Positions 1 through 6,774 of a stretch of DNA of 25,786 nucleotides are shown one piece after another. Within the stretch, counting starts at the first letter, position 1. Each line of letters begins with the position of its first letter. Position numbers and translations under genes: made by a program. The stretch is from Flavobacteriales bacterium (GTDB lineage Bacteria; Bacteroidota; Bacteroidia; Flavobacteriales; Flavobacteriaceae). The stretch spans positions 1 to 25,786 of the forward strand of contig JALSTJ010000002.1 in NCBI GenBank assembly GCA_026983815.1, given 5' to 3'. The notes under the pieces are model-generated. The model worked only from the letters and a program-made list of their open reading frames with translations. It ran no database searches and had not been told where the DNA came from.

Positions 1-424
1 TATTTCCGACAAACCTATCTATTCCGACTTGATTCCTATGAGAAAAGCAGATATTATTCTTTCGGTTGAACCTATGGAATTGCTTCGCTATTTGCCTTAT
101 GTAAACCCCGACGGCTATTTGGTAACCGATATCAATCCGTTTAAAAATATTGCCAATTATCCCGACGAAAAAGAACTAAAAAGTCAAATTGAACAATTCC
201 CCAAACACAGAATTGTAGATGCCCGAACCTTGGCACGCAAGGCAGGAAATTTTCGTGCGGCAAATATCGTGATGATTGGTGCAATATCCGATTTATTGCC
301 TTTTTCCGATGAAATTATCAAAGAAGTAATCACCGAATTATTTCAACGAAAAGGCGACCGTATTGTCCAAATGAATTTAGATGCTTTTGAGTTGGGAAAA
401 GGAGCGGTTTCTGTTGGGGTTTGA
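1..424 (+). CDS. iorB: indolepyruvate / 2-oxoacid oxidoreductase beta subunit (3' part)
   Basis: The reading frame is open from base 2, so the gene begins upstream of the window and only about 140 C-terminal residues are present. The visible protein contains a segment ADIILSVEPMELLRYLPYV and a later RKAGNFRAANIVMIGA stretch. Both match my memory of the 2-oxoacid:ferredoxin oxidoreductase gamma/beta domain found in the IorB subunit of indolepyruvate:ferredoxin oxidoreductase. In that complex the alpha subunit (iorA) carries thiamine diphosphate and decarboxylates arylpyruvates to aryl-acetyl-CoA with ferredoxin reduction, while the beta subunit helps form the active site. The iorA partner would be expected just upstream, outside the window. 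The first in-window methionine (base 38) and the TTG at 29 are internal codons, not starts. Related 2-oxoacid oxidoreductase gamma subunits are the alternative. Confidence 0.8.
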   Translation, partial: ISDKPIYSDLIPMRKADIILSVEPMELLRYLPYVNPDGYLVTDINPFKNIANYPDEKELKSQIEQFPKHRIVDARTLARKAGNFRAANIVMIGAISDLLPFSDEIIKEVITELFQRKGDRIVQMNLDAFELGKGAVSVGV

Positions 425-464
425 TGATTTTTAATTTAAATATTAACTGAAAAATATAATTTAT

Positions 465-926
465 ATGAAACACAAATACATTGTTTTACTACTTATTTTA
501 TTTACTTATAACCATTTAAGTTCTCAAAATGCAAAAACACAAATCAACCAAACCTTGGATACTTGGCACAAATACGCCGCCGCATCCGATTTTAAAAACT
601 ATTTTTCGTTGATGGATAAAAAATCCGTTTTTATTGGAACGGACAGCACAGAAATCTGGACAAAAAAAGAGTTTATGAAATATGCCAAACCTGTTTTTAA
701 AAAGAAAAAAGCTTGGAAATTTACCCCTACAAGCAGACATATTTATTTGAGTAAAAACGGAAAAATTGCCTGGTTTGACGAGCTTTTGGATACGTGGATG
801 GGAAAATGTCGCGGCTCGGGTGTGTTGGTATTTAAAAACGGCAAATGGTTGATAAAACAATATGTGTTGTCGCTGACAATTCCCAATGATAAAATGAAAG
901 GAGTGATTAAATTTTTGAACTTTTAA
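465..926 (+). CDS. secreted SnoaL/NTF2-like protein
   Basis: A 153-residue protein with an N-terminal hydrophobic stretch (residues about 5-20, ending near SSQN) that reads as a cleavable Sec signal peptide. The mature part starts with an amphipathic helix (QTLDTWHKYAAASDFKNYF) followed by alternating strands with IAWFDELLDTW and GSGVLVFKNGKWLIKQYVLS. That arrangement is typical of the SnoaL/NTF2-like alpha+beta cone fold (DUF4440-type), which often carries calcium/calmodulin-dependent-kinase-association-like or detoxification domains. No catalytic residues can be assigned. It ends two bases before the next ATG, so the two are probably co-transcribed. The role is unknown; the family call is moderately secure. 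Confidence 0.75.
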   Translation: MKHKYIVLLLILFTYNHLSSQNAKTQINQTLDTWHKYAAASDFKNYFSLMDKKSVFIGTDSTEIWTKKEFMKYAKPVFKKKKAWKFTPTSRHIYLSKNGKIAWFDELLDTWMGKCRGSGVLVFKNGKWLIKQYVLSLTIPNDKMKGVIKFLNF

Positions 927-928
927 TT

Positions 929-1459
929 ATGAAAAATTCGATATATCTGAGTTTGTTTTTTCTGATTATTTTGGGGTGTCAAACACAAAACACAAATTTC
1001 AGGCAAGATTTTTCGGAAAAAGAAAATCGTATATTGAATGAATCCAGTAATATTATAAAAAATTCATATTTCGGTAGTTTTGTAAGTATCAATAATAATG
1101 ATTTTCCTAAAATCAGAGTAGTAGAACCTGTATCTCCCGACAAAGAATTTATAATTTATTTTGCCACCAAACCCAATACCAGAAAAATAAAAGAAATTGA
1201 GAGTCATCCCAAATCCGCTTTTCATTTCTTTGACAAATCTCAATTGGCTTACGTATCCTTGTATGGAAAATCCGGAGTCATTAGAGACAAAAACCAAATA
1301 AAAAAACATTGGAATCCGGCTTGGGACAGATATTATCCCGATAAACAATACGTTTTGATAAAATTTGTTCCCGAATTTTTGGAAATGGTCAATATCCAAA
1401 CGGGATTGACCGGAAACGATAAAAATTGGATGCCCGAAAGAGTTGTTTTAAGAAATTAA
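929..1459 (+). CDS. pyridoxamine 5'-phosphate oxidase-like lipoprotein
   Basis: A 176-residue protein. Residues 1-17 form a lipoprotein signal with lipobox ILGC, so Cys17 is probably lipidated. The rest resembles the split-barrel flavin-binding fold of the pyridoxamine 5'-phosphate oxidase / general stress protein 26 family. I can see a strand region YFGSFVSI, then EFIIYFATKPNTRKIKEIESHPKS, then AYVSLYGKSGVIRD and a C-terminal strand YVLIKFVPEFLEMVNI. Cytosolic relatives bind FMN or F420; an exported lipidated version is less usual. It starts two bases after the SnoaL-like gene and its stop overlaps the end of the opposite-strand remnant at 1456-1703. Substrate and cofactor are unknown. Confidence 0.72.
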   Translation: MKNSIYLSLFFLIILGCQTQNTNFRQDFSEKENRILNESSNIIKNSYFGSFVSINNNDFPKIRVVEPVSPDKEFIIYFATKPNTRKIKEIESHPKSAFHFFDKSQLAYVSLYGKSGVIRDKNQIKKHWNPAWDRYYPDKQYVLIKFVPEFLEMVNIQTGLTGNDKNWMPERVVLRN

Positions 1460-1703
1460 GTAAAAATCTTATAGACTATAATTATTAAAATAGTAATGAT
1501 AATTGTCTCCAAACATCCTCTTAAAAAATATTTGATTTTATCTTCCTTCAGTTCTTTAATTTCTTAATTGGTTAGATCGGTATTCCATAATTCTGAAGCC
1601 CATTTCAATTGAAATTGAATCCAATTTTTTATATTATAAATACTATGCCATATATTACAAAAATTGATAAAAAAATATATGTAGCGATATCTTTATTTAT
1701 CAT
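1456..1703 (-). pseudogene. decayed small two-helix membrane protein gene downstream of pyrH
   Basis: On the minus strand an ATG at 1703 lies one base after the pyrH stop. It encodes a convincing start (MINKDIATYIF...) with one hydrophobic helix, then stops after 24 codons at the A-rich run near 1629. In another frame the coding-like text continues (KNWIQFQLKWASELWN), meets an in-frame TAA at 1564-1566, and goes on as EIKELKEDKIKYFLRG followed by a second hydrophobic helix and a stop at 1456-1458. Joining the pieces gives roughly an 80-residue protein with two membrane segments. One frameshift plus one stop suggests a decayed gene. The frameshift sits beside a short A-run, so a sequencing error could explain part of it but not the stop. 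I do not recognise the family. Confidence 0.5.
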
Positions 1704-1704
1704 A

Positions 1705-2409
1705 TTAACTAACAATAGTTCCTATGGACTTTCCTTCAACTATTTTTAATAAATTTCCCTTTGTATTCATATCAAAAACGATAATGGGAAGTTTGTTATC
1801 CTTACTCAGTGCAAAAGCTGTGGAATCCATAATTTTTAATTCCTTTTGCAGTGCTTCTTCAAAAGTAATTTTATCATATTTTTTGGCGTCAGAAAATTTT
1901 TCAGGGTCTTTATCATAAATTCCGTCTACGCGGGTACCTTTAAGAATAATATCGGCATCTATTTCCAAAGCTCTAAGAACTGCTCCGGTGTCCGTAGTAA
2001 AAAACGGATTGCCAGTACCGGCTGCAAATATTACAATTTTACCCGATTGCAAAAGTTCTTGAGCTTTCAAAGGTTTTACTTCCTCTGCAATTTTATCAAC
2101 TTTAAGTCCGCTTAGTATTTCGGCAGGAATACCGTTTTGTATAAAAACACTTTGCAAAGCCATGGCATTGATAAGTGTTGCCAACATTCCCATAAAATCT
2201 CCTTGAGTTCTGTTCATTTGCTCTCCGGCTTCAGATAAACCTCTAAAAATATTTCCACCACCGATAACTAACCCGATTTGTATACCTTTTTTATAAACAG
2301 GTAAAATTTCTTTAATAAATTCTTCAACTTTTTTGGGATCAATACCATAATCTTTATTTCCCATCAAGGATTCGCCACTGAGTTTGAGTAAAATTCTTTG
2401 ATATTTCAT
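1705..2409 (-). CDS. pyrH: uridylate (UMP) kinase
   Basis: A 234-residue cytosolic amino-acid-kinase-fold enzyme that phosphorylates UMP to UDP with ATP, the first step after UMP in pyrimidine nucleotide synthesis; bacterial members are hexamers. Diagnostic stretches are ILLKLSGESLMGN near the N-terminus, IGLVIGGGNIFRG around residue 50, FFTTDTGAVLRALEIDAD around 140 and ILKGTRVDGIYDKDP around 160. I chose the ATG at 2409 because the residues MKYQRILLKLSGES fit the family start; the frame can be extended to a TTG at 2418 but that adds nothing conserved. In many bacteria frr follows pyrH. Here frr is absent and a broken small gene follows instead. Confidence 0.95.
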   Translation of the reverse strand: MKYQRILLKLSGESLMGNKDYGIDPKKVEEFIKEILPVYKKGIQIGLVIGGGNIFRGLSEAGEQMNRTQGDFMGMLATLINAMALQSVFIQNGIPAEILSGLKVDKIAEEVKPLKAQELLQSGKIVIFAAGTGNPFFTTDTGAVLRALEIDADIILKGTRVDGIYDKDPEKFSDAKKYDKITFEEALQKELKIMDSTAFALSKDNKLPIIVFDMNTKGNLLKIVEGKSIGTIVS

Positions 2410-2579
2410 TAATGACAATTCATTTTATAGGGCTAAATTAAGGATTTTTTAAATAAAATTTGTTTTTTTAAATATTCTTTTGAATTTCATTCGGTTTGAT
2501 TTGCATAAATTTTTTATAAAATAGACCTGTTAGTACAAGAAAAATTAGTTTATATCTCACACATTTATTGGATTTTTGC

Positions 2580-2610
2580 TTCGATTCTTATTTTGAACTC
2601 AGGTTAAATA
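2580..2610 (+). repeat. left arm of a dispersed inverted repeat (31 bp)
   Basis: The 31 bases here match the reverse complement of 5680-5710 at 30 of 31 positions (22 identical, one mismatch, 8 identical). The arm lies upstream of the barrel-protein start at 2652 and ends 11 bases before its -7 promoter element. The two arms flank the barrel, osmC and pruA genes. No transposase or target duplication is visible. Confidence 0.85.
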
Positions 2611-2621
2611 AAAAAAATGGT

Positions 2622-2629
2622 GTAAATTT
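2622..2629 (+). promoter_or_regulatory. -7 promoter element TAAATTTG
   Basis: Matches the Bacteroidota sigma-ABfr -7 consensus TAnnTTTG, 23 bases before the ATG at 2652. A TTG at 2593-2595, inside the inverted-repeat arm, is 26 bases upstream, somewhat farther than the usual 17-23. The -33 element is therefore uncertain. Confidence 0.5.
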
Positions 2630-2651
2630 GTTAAGCATTGCAAGAAAAACT

Positions 2652-3356
2652 ATGAGATATCTTTTTTTTACATTATTTTCAATTATTTGCTTAGAAGTAT
2701 CAGCACAACAAACTGAGATCCTTAACGATTCTCTGTATAAACCCGATAATTATTATTTGGAGGATCAATTATATTTTGGTGTTTCTTATATCATCTTAAG
2801 AGATTTACCTACTAATGTTTCTCAAAATGGATTTTCCAATCAAATAAAATTTGGATTTATTAGAGATATTCCTATAAATGAACAGAGAAATTTCGGTTTT
2901 GGATTGGGCTTGGGATATAGTACGGATACTTATTATCACAATATGAGAGTCAGTGTAGATGAGCAATCCGGTCAGATGATTTATCATCTATTGGAAGGTG
3001 AAGATTATCGAACCAATTCTTTTACCATTAGAAAAATTGATATTCCTTTTGAAATCCGATTGAGAGGAAGTAGCCCGAAAAAATTTAAGTTTTGGAGAGT
3101 TTATGCTGGAATCATTACTTCTTATACGCTGAATGCAGAGTCTGAATTTACCTCATCCACCATAGATATTGTATATAAAAAATTGAATATAGTAAATAAA
3201 TGGAATTACGGTTTAAGTCTTTCGGTAGGTTATGGAATTTGGAATTTCAATTTATATTATGGGCTTTCGGATATAATCAAAGAAAATGTAAAGATTGATA
3301 ATCAATCCGTTCATTTAAAAACCATTCATGTAGGAGTAATATATTATTTTTTGTAA
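2652..3356 (+). CDS. outer-membrane beta-barrel protein (porin family, PorT-like fold)
   Basis: A 234-residue protein with a Sec signal peptide (MRYLFFTLFSIICLEVSAQ, cleavage after SAQ probable). The mature part alternates short amphipathic strands rich in aromatic residues and glycine, for example FGFGLGLGYSTDTYY, FWRVYAGIITSYTL, NYGLSLSVGYGIWNFNLYYG and a last strand ending VGVIYYFL with a C-terminal aromatic-Leu. This fits the OMP_b-brl_2 family of small Bacteroidota barrels. The true T9SS protein PorT shares the fold but I see no reason to assign that role. The start at 2652 is preferred over the upstream TTG at 2568 because a signal peptide begins there and the extension overlaps a repeat and the likely promoter. 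Function and ligand are unknown. Confidence 0.78.
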   Translation: MRYLFFTLFSIICLEVSAQQTEILNDSLYKPDNYYLEDQLYFGVSYIILRDLPTNVSQNGFSNQIKFGFIRDIPINEQRNFGFGLGLGYSTDTYYHNMRVSVDEQSGQMIYHLLEGEDYRTNSFTIRKIDIPFEIRLRGSSPKKFKFWRVYAGIITSYTLNAESEFTSSTIDIVYKKLNIVNKWNYGLSLSVGYGIWNFNLYYGLSDIIKENVKIDNQSVHLKTIHVGVIYYFL

Positions 3357-3361
3357 TTTTG
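3354..3361 (+). promoter_or_regulatory. -7 promoter element TAATTTTG
   Basis: A TAnnTTTG match that overlaps the stop codon of the barrel-protein gene and lies 22 bases before the OsmC start at 3384. No clear -33 TTG at the right distance, so osmC may be read from here or from the upstream gene. Confidence 0.35.
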
Positions 3362-3383
3362 TCTAAACTTAAAAATTATTATA

Positions 3384-3812
3384 ATGGGACAAACAAAAAT
3401 AGTATGGAAAAGAGGAATGCAATTTGATGCATTTTCTCCAGGAAAGAATGAACCAATACCAATTGAAGCAGAAGAAAAATTTGGTGGTAAAGGCGAAGGA
3501 TATCAACCCAAACCTTTTATGTTGGTAGCATTGGCAGGATGTACCGGTTTGGATGTGGCATCTTTGATGAAAAAAATGCGAATTGATGAAAATGTCTCTG
3601 ATTTTACCATTGATATTGATGCACATATGACCGATGAGCATCCAAAATATTATGATAAGGTTCATGTTATTTATAATTTCAAGGGAAAGAATCTTAATCA
3701 AGAGAAATTGACCAAATGTGTAACCTTATCCGAAAGTAGATATTGCGGAGTTTATAAAATGTTTAGAAGTTTTGCCGAAGTTACTTATGAAATCAATTTT
3801 ATTGAGGAATAA
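3384..3812 (+). CDS. OsmC family peroxiredoxin-like protein
   Basis: A 142-residue cytosolic protein of the OsmC/Ohr/YhfA superfamily. It carries the two conserved cysteine sites, Cys53 in ALAGCTGLDVASLMKKM and Cys121 in ESRYCGVYKMF. These are the thiol pair that reduces organic hydroperoxides in Ohr/OsmC enzymes, with a third cysteine at 112. The length matches the shorter YhfA-like OsmC subgroup. The first half holds the glycine-rich GGKGEGYQPKPFMLV segment that precedes the helix carrying the peroxidatic cysteine. The gene is 27 bases after the barrel-protein stop and is closed by a perfect palindromic terminator shared with pruA. Substrate is not predictable from sequence. Confidence 0.88.
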   Translation: MGQTKIVWKRGMQFDAFSPGKNEPIPIEAEEKFGGKGEGYQPKPFMLVALAGCTGLDVASLMKKMRIDENVSDFTIDIDAHMTDEHPKYYDKVHVIYNFKGKNLNQEKLTKCVTLSESRYCGVYKMFRSFAEVTYEINFIEE

Positions 3813-3831
3813 AAATTTTTAAAGAATTAAA

Positions 3832-3873
3832 ATAAACGCACGCCCGCCAAAATTTTGGCGGGCGTGCGTTTAT
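3832..3873. terminator. bidirectional terminator, perfect 42-bp palindrome
   Basis: The 42 bases are their own reverse complement: a GC-rich stem (ACGCACGCCCGCC side and its complement) around an AAAATTTT centre. It stands between the convergent osmC and pruA genes. A-rich flank on the left and weaker T/A sequence on the right make it usable from both sides. Confidence 0.9.
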
Positions 3874-3894
3874 AAAAAGGTGCATATATAGTTA

Positions 3895-5559
3895 CTATGC
3901 TTCTATTTCTTTTTGGGTCTGTTGCTCCACTTCTTTTTCCATAAAAGGATATTGATAATCCGTGGGAGGATTGAAATTTTCTTTGATAGAACGAACAGAC
4001 ATCCAACGAATTAAATTCCACATACTTCCGGCTTTGTCATTAGTTCCCGATCCTCTGGCCCCTCCAAAAGGTTGTTGATTCACTACAGCTCCGGTGGGTT
4101 TGTCATTGATATAAAAGTTTCCCGCGGCATTTTCCAATTTTTTTGTAGCATAGTCAATAACATAACGATCTTTTGCAAAGATGGCACCTGTTAATCCGTA
4201 AGGAGAAGTGTTATCAACCAATTCCAAACTTTCTTTCCATTCTTTTTCAGGATAAACATAAATGGTAAGCACCGGACCGAAAAGTTCTTCTTCCATGGTT
4301 ACATATTTTGGGTTGGAAGTAAGTATAACAGTCGGTTCTATAAAATATCCTTTGGATTTATCATAATTTCCACCGATAATAACTTCAGTTTCATTATCTG
4401 ATTTGGCTTGGTCAATATACCCTGCCAATTTATTAAATGCTTTTTCATCGATAACAGCAGTAATGAAATTTTCAAAATTTTCAGGAGAGCCGATTTTCAT
4501 AGTTTCCACTTGATTTTTTAGGACATCAAAAACATCTTCCCATTTGTTTTGAGGAATATAAGCTCTTGATGCGGCAGAACATTTTTGTCCTTGGTATTCA
4601 AATGCGCCACGAGCCAATGCTGTTGCAACTGCTTGTGGGTCTGCGGTTTCGTGCATCCATACGAAATCTTTTCCTCCGGTTTCTCCTACAATTCTAGGAT
4701 AGGATTTATATTTATTGATATTTTTGCCGATTTTTTCCCAAAAACTATTGAATACTCCTGTAGAGCCGGTAAAGTGGATTCCGGCAAAATCGGGATGGTC
4801 CAATATGATATCGGTAATCATAGCAGAGTTTCCGCTAATCATATTAATCACGCCATCCGGAAGCCCTGCTTCTTGTAGAATTTCCATAATAACTTTGGCA
4901 GAATACATTTGGGTTCTGGAGGGTTTCCAAACCACTGTATTTCCAACCATTGCAGGTGAAGTGGGTAAATTTCCGGCAATTGATGTAAAATTAAAAGGAG
5001 TAATGGCATAGATAAATCCTTCCAAGGGTCTGTATTCCAATCGATTCCATGTTTCTTTAGTTGATTCGGGTTGCTCTTTGTATATCCTCTGTATATATTC
5101 GGTATTGAATCTCCAGAAATCTGCTAGTTCTGCCACTCCATCAATTTCTGCTTGGAATATAGTTTTGGATTGTCCAATCATCGTAGCTGCATTCATTTTG
5201 GCTCGATAAGGTCCGCTGAGTAGATCTGCAGCTTTTCTAAAGATGGCTACACGTTCTTGCCAAGGCATTGCCGCCCATTTTTCTCTTGCTTTTAAAGCGG
5301 CATCAATTGCTTGATCTACGTGTTCTTTTTCAGCTTGATGAAATACCCCCAAAACCCTTTGGTGATCATGAGGAGGGTGCATTTCGGAAGTTTTTCCTGT
5401 ATAAATTTCATTTCCGTCAATATATAGAGGAACTTCAATAAACTGATTTTTAAGTTCTTTAATTACTTTTTTAAGTTCTTTTCTTTCAGGGCTCCCCGGC
5501 GCATAAGAAAGAACCGGTTCATTTTTTGTTTTATCTGTTTTATAAAATCCAGTAGCCAT
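3895..5559 (-). CDS. pruA: L-glutamate gamma-semialdehyde dehydrogenase (P5C dehydrogenase)
   Basis: A 554-residue NAD-dependent aldehyde dehydrogenase that oxidises glutamate-5-semialdehyde (in equilibrium with pyrroline-5-carboxylate) to glutamate, the second step of proline catabolism. It has the family length of the stand-alone, eukaryote-like P5CDH rather than the bifunctional PutA. The catalytic set is visible: Asn190-containing AITPFNFTSIAGN, cofactor-binding FTGSTGVFN near 264, general base Glu293 in VGETGGKDF and nucleophile Cys327 in GQKCSAASRAY. The C-terminal NQQPFGGARGSGTNDKAGS segment is also typical. A good promoter lies directly upstream and a perfect palindromic terminator downstream. 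A proline dehydrogenase gene is not in the window. Confidence 0.95.
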   Translation of the reverse strand: MATGFYKTDKTKNEPVLSYAPGSPERKELKKVIKELKNQFIEVPLYIDGNEIYTGKTSEMHPPHDHQRVLGVFHQAEKEHVDQAIDAALKAREKWAAMPWQERVAIFRKAADLLSGPYRAKMNAATMIGQSKTIFQAEIDGVAELADFWRFNTEYIQRIYKEQPESTKETWNRLEYRPLEGFIYAITPFNFTSIAGNLPTSPAMVGNTVVWKPSRTQMYSAKVIMEILQEAGLPDGVINMISGNSAMITDIILDHPDFAGIHFTGSTGVFNSFWEKIGKNINKYKSYPRIVGETGGKDFVWMHETADPQAVATALARGAFEYQGQKCSAASRAYIPQNKWEDVFDVLKNQVETMKIGSPENFENFITAVIDEKAFNKLAGYIDQAKSDNETEVIIGGNYDKSKGYFIEPTVILTSNPKYVTMEEELFGPVLTIYVYPEKEWKESLELVDNTSPYGLTGAIFAKDRYVIDYATKKLENAAGNFYINDKPTGAVVNQQPFGGARGSGTNDKAGSMWNLIRWMSVRSIKENFNPPTDYQYPFMEKEVEQQTQKEIEA

Positions 5560-5582
5560 AATTTTAGTTTTATTGTTTATAG

Positions 5583-5614
5583 CAAATTTACTAAAAATCA
5601 GTCAAGAAAATCAA
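5583..5614 (-). promoter_or_regulatory. pruA promoter (TTG-N21-TAAATTTG)
   Basis: On the minus strand TTG (5614-5612) is followed after 21 bases by TAAATTTG (5590-5583). This fits the Flavobacterium -33/-7 consensus TTG-N17-23-TAnnTTTG. The predicted transcript start lies about 5576, giving a leader of roughly 17 bases before the pruA ATG at 5559. It is the best complete promoter match in the window. Confidence 0.75.
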
Positions 5615-5679
5615 GTTTTTTACGGTTTTTTTGTTAAATATTACTTAAAAAATATTTTATCAATTACTTGATTTTTAAA

Positions 5680-5710
5680 TATTTAACATGAGTTCAAAAT
5701 AAGAATCGAA
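5680..5710 (-). repeat. right arm of the dispersed inverted repeat (31 bp)
   Basis: Reverse complement of 2580-2610 with a single mismatch. It lies about 120 bp upstream of the pruA start and 66 bp upstream of its promoter -33 element. Similarity fades quickly outside the 31 bases, apart from short A/T runs. Confidence 0.85.
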
Positions 5711-5885
5711 ACAAAATACATCATTTGTTAATTAAAATGAGATTTTTTGAAAAGCTTATGGTAATAAATTTAAAATTAATAATTTGCAATAAAAATATGA
5801 TATTTTCTTATATCGACCTCAGGTTATTTATATTTAGAAGTATTTGTTGTAACTCAGTGGAATGAAAATGGTTGTTCCTATTTAT

Positions 5886-5912
5886 AAAAAAAAGCCGCTT
5901 TGGAGCGGCTTT
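5886..5912 (-). terminator. intrinsic terminator downstream of the LytTR regulator
   Basis: Stem AAAGCCGCT / AGCGGCTTT with a 4-base loop, followed on the minus strand by a run of eight T including the stem end. The orientation fits termination of minus-strand transcription coming from the response-regulator gene or from the candidate small RNA. Confidence 0.85.
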
Positions 5913-5959
5913 GTCTTCTCAAAAAAATTAACACACACAAACTAATAATGAGAAGTTTT
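5886..5959 (-). ncRNA. candidate small RNA or RNA leader with intrinsic terminator
   Basis: On the minus strand a TATCTTTG element at 5973-5966 predicts a start near 5959. The transcript would contain a 7-bp stem (5955-5949 pairing with 5921-5915), a U/G-rich loop of 27 bases with a GTGTGTG run, then a strong 9-bp terminator hairpin (5912-5904 with 5899-5891) ending in a run of eight U. No ORF fits inside. It may instead be the 3' UTR and terminator of the LytTR gene, or both. No matching -33 element is seen at the usual spacing. Confidence 0.4.
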
Positions 5960-5965
5960 ATAAGC

Positions 5966-5973
5966 CAAAGATA
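5966..5973 (-). promoter_or_regulatory. -7 promoter element TATCTTTG
   Basis: An exact TAnnTTTG match on the minus strand, 62 bases beyond the LytTR stop and reading toward the terminator at 5886-5912. The nearest upstream TTG is only 11 bases away, shorter than consensus. Confidence 0.4.
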
Positions 5974-6034
5974 CAAATAAAAAACAACGGATTTTTCTAT
6001 AATTTATATTCGTAGAAGTTTAATTCATATCCGT

Positions 6035-6769
6035 TTATTTCTTGTTTTTGAATAGGGATTTAATAAAACTTCTTTTTCTTACGGAAACTGGTATTTTGTC
6101 TCCATTGGACAGGATAATACTTCCTGAAGATTCTAAAGACATAATATGTTGAATATTGACCAAATGAGATTGATGGGTTCTTACAAAGTCATTGGGACCC
6201 AAAAGTTTTTCATAATATTTGATATTTTTTGAAACAGTTACTTTTTTATTTTTTAAAATAAAAGTTGTGTAAGAGCCATCGGCAGCCAACCGGATAATAT
6301 CTTCTTTTGGGAACATACACTTGCCTTGAGTGGTATGAAGTGTTATTTTTTGTATTTTTTTATCGGTATATTGATTTAAAAGTTTGAGTAATTCTCTGTA
6401 TTTGTCTTTGTCTTTTTTTAATTCTATAGCTCTTTTGACTGCTTTTTGCAATTCCATTGGGTTAATAGGTTTCAAAAGATAGTCAATGGTGCTATATTTG
6501 AATGCTTGTATTGCAAACTCATTATAAGCGGTAGTAAAGATAATTCCAAAGTGAATATTAGAGAACTTTTCTAACAATTCAAAGGCAGTCCCGTCTGCAA
6601 GTTTAATATCTAAAAAAACCAAATCCGGATTGTGAAAATTAATAGTGCTATAAGCATCTTTGATGCCTACTGCTGTTGCAACAATTTCTACATCCTGGAA
6701 AAAATTTTCAAGCATATACTTTAAAATTTTTTGTGCTGCAGATTCATCTTCAACTATAATGACTTTCAT
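6035..6769 (-). CDS. LytTR-family response regulator
   Basis: A 244-residue two-component regulator. Residues 1-120 form a receiver domain with acidic pocket Glu7/Asp8, phospho-acceptor Asp54 in VFLDIKLADG, Thr80 in FTTAYNEFAIQAF and Lys100 in YLLKPINP. Residues about 140-240 are a LytTR DNA-binding domain, with the typical FVRTHQSHLVNIQHI and SNGDKIPVSVRKRS segments. It is expected to be phosphorylated by one or both upstream LytS-type kinases and to bind promoter DNA as a dimer. The gene starts 5 bases after the kinase stop at 6775, indicating one transcript. A hairpin terminator follows at 5886-5912. Target genes are unknown; the divergent receptor locus at 10.5 kb is a candidate by proximity only. 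Confidence 0.93.
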   Translation of the reverse strand: MKVIIVEDESAAQKILKYMLENFFQDVEIVATAVGIKDAYSTINFHNPDLVFLDIKLADGTAFELLEKFSNIHFGIIFTTAYNEFAIQAFKYSTIDYLLKPINPMELQKAVKRAIELKKDKDKYRELLKLLNQYTDKKIQKITLHTTQGKCMFPKEDIIRLAADGSYTTFILKNKKVTVSKNIKYYEKLLGPNDFVRTHQSHLVNIQHIMSLESSGSIILSNGDKIPVSVRKRSFIKSLFKNKK

Positions 6770-6774
6770 GGCTT

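Larger units (their letters stand above)
5560..6034. other. gene-free region, 475 bp
   Basis: No convincing protein-coding frame on either strand. It contains the pruA promoter (5583-5614), the right arm of the inverted repeat (5680-5710), an AT-rich stretch, and a hairpin/terminator with a -7 element upstream on the minus strand (5886-5973) that may form a small RNA. Confidence 0.7.

Noticed and set aside
516..860. Long antisense open frame opposite the SnoaL-like gene
   Set aside because: It shadows a gene with a signal peptide and normal protein composition; its own translation is Cys/Phe-rich and lacks any domain feature.
2568..2651. 5' extension of the barrel-protein frame to a TTG at 2568
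   Set aside because: The extension overlaps the inverted-repeat arm and a -7 promoter element, is not hydrophobic or conserved-looking, and a proper signal peptide begins at the ATG at 2652.
2652..3356. Assignment of the barrel protein as T9SS component PorT
   Set aside because: The general fold fits, but the sequence and neighbourhood do not show PorT-specific features I could recognise, so a family-level call is safer.
2580..5710. Composite transposon or insertion element bounded by the inverted repeats
   Set aside because: The three genes inside are housekeeping-type, run in both directions, and include no transposase; there are no target-site duplications at the arms.
5817..5830. Possible third copy of the repeat (CTCAGGTTA near 5820)
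   Set aside because: Only about nine contiguous bases match the left arm, which is expected by chance in such AT-rich sequence.
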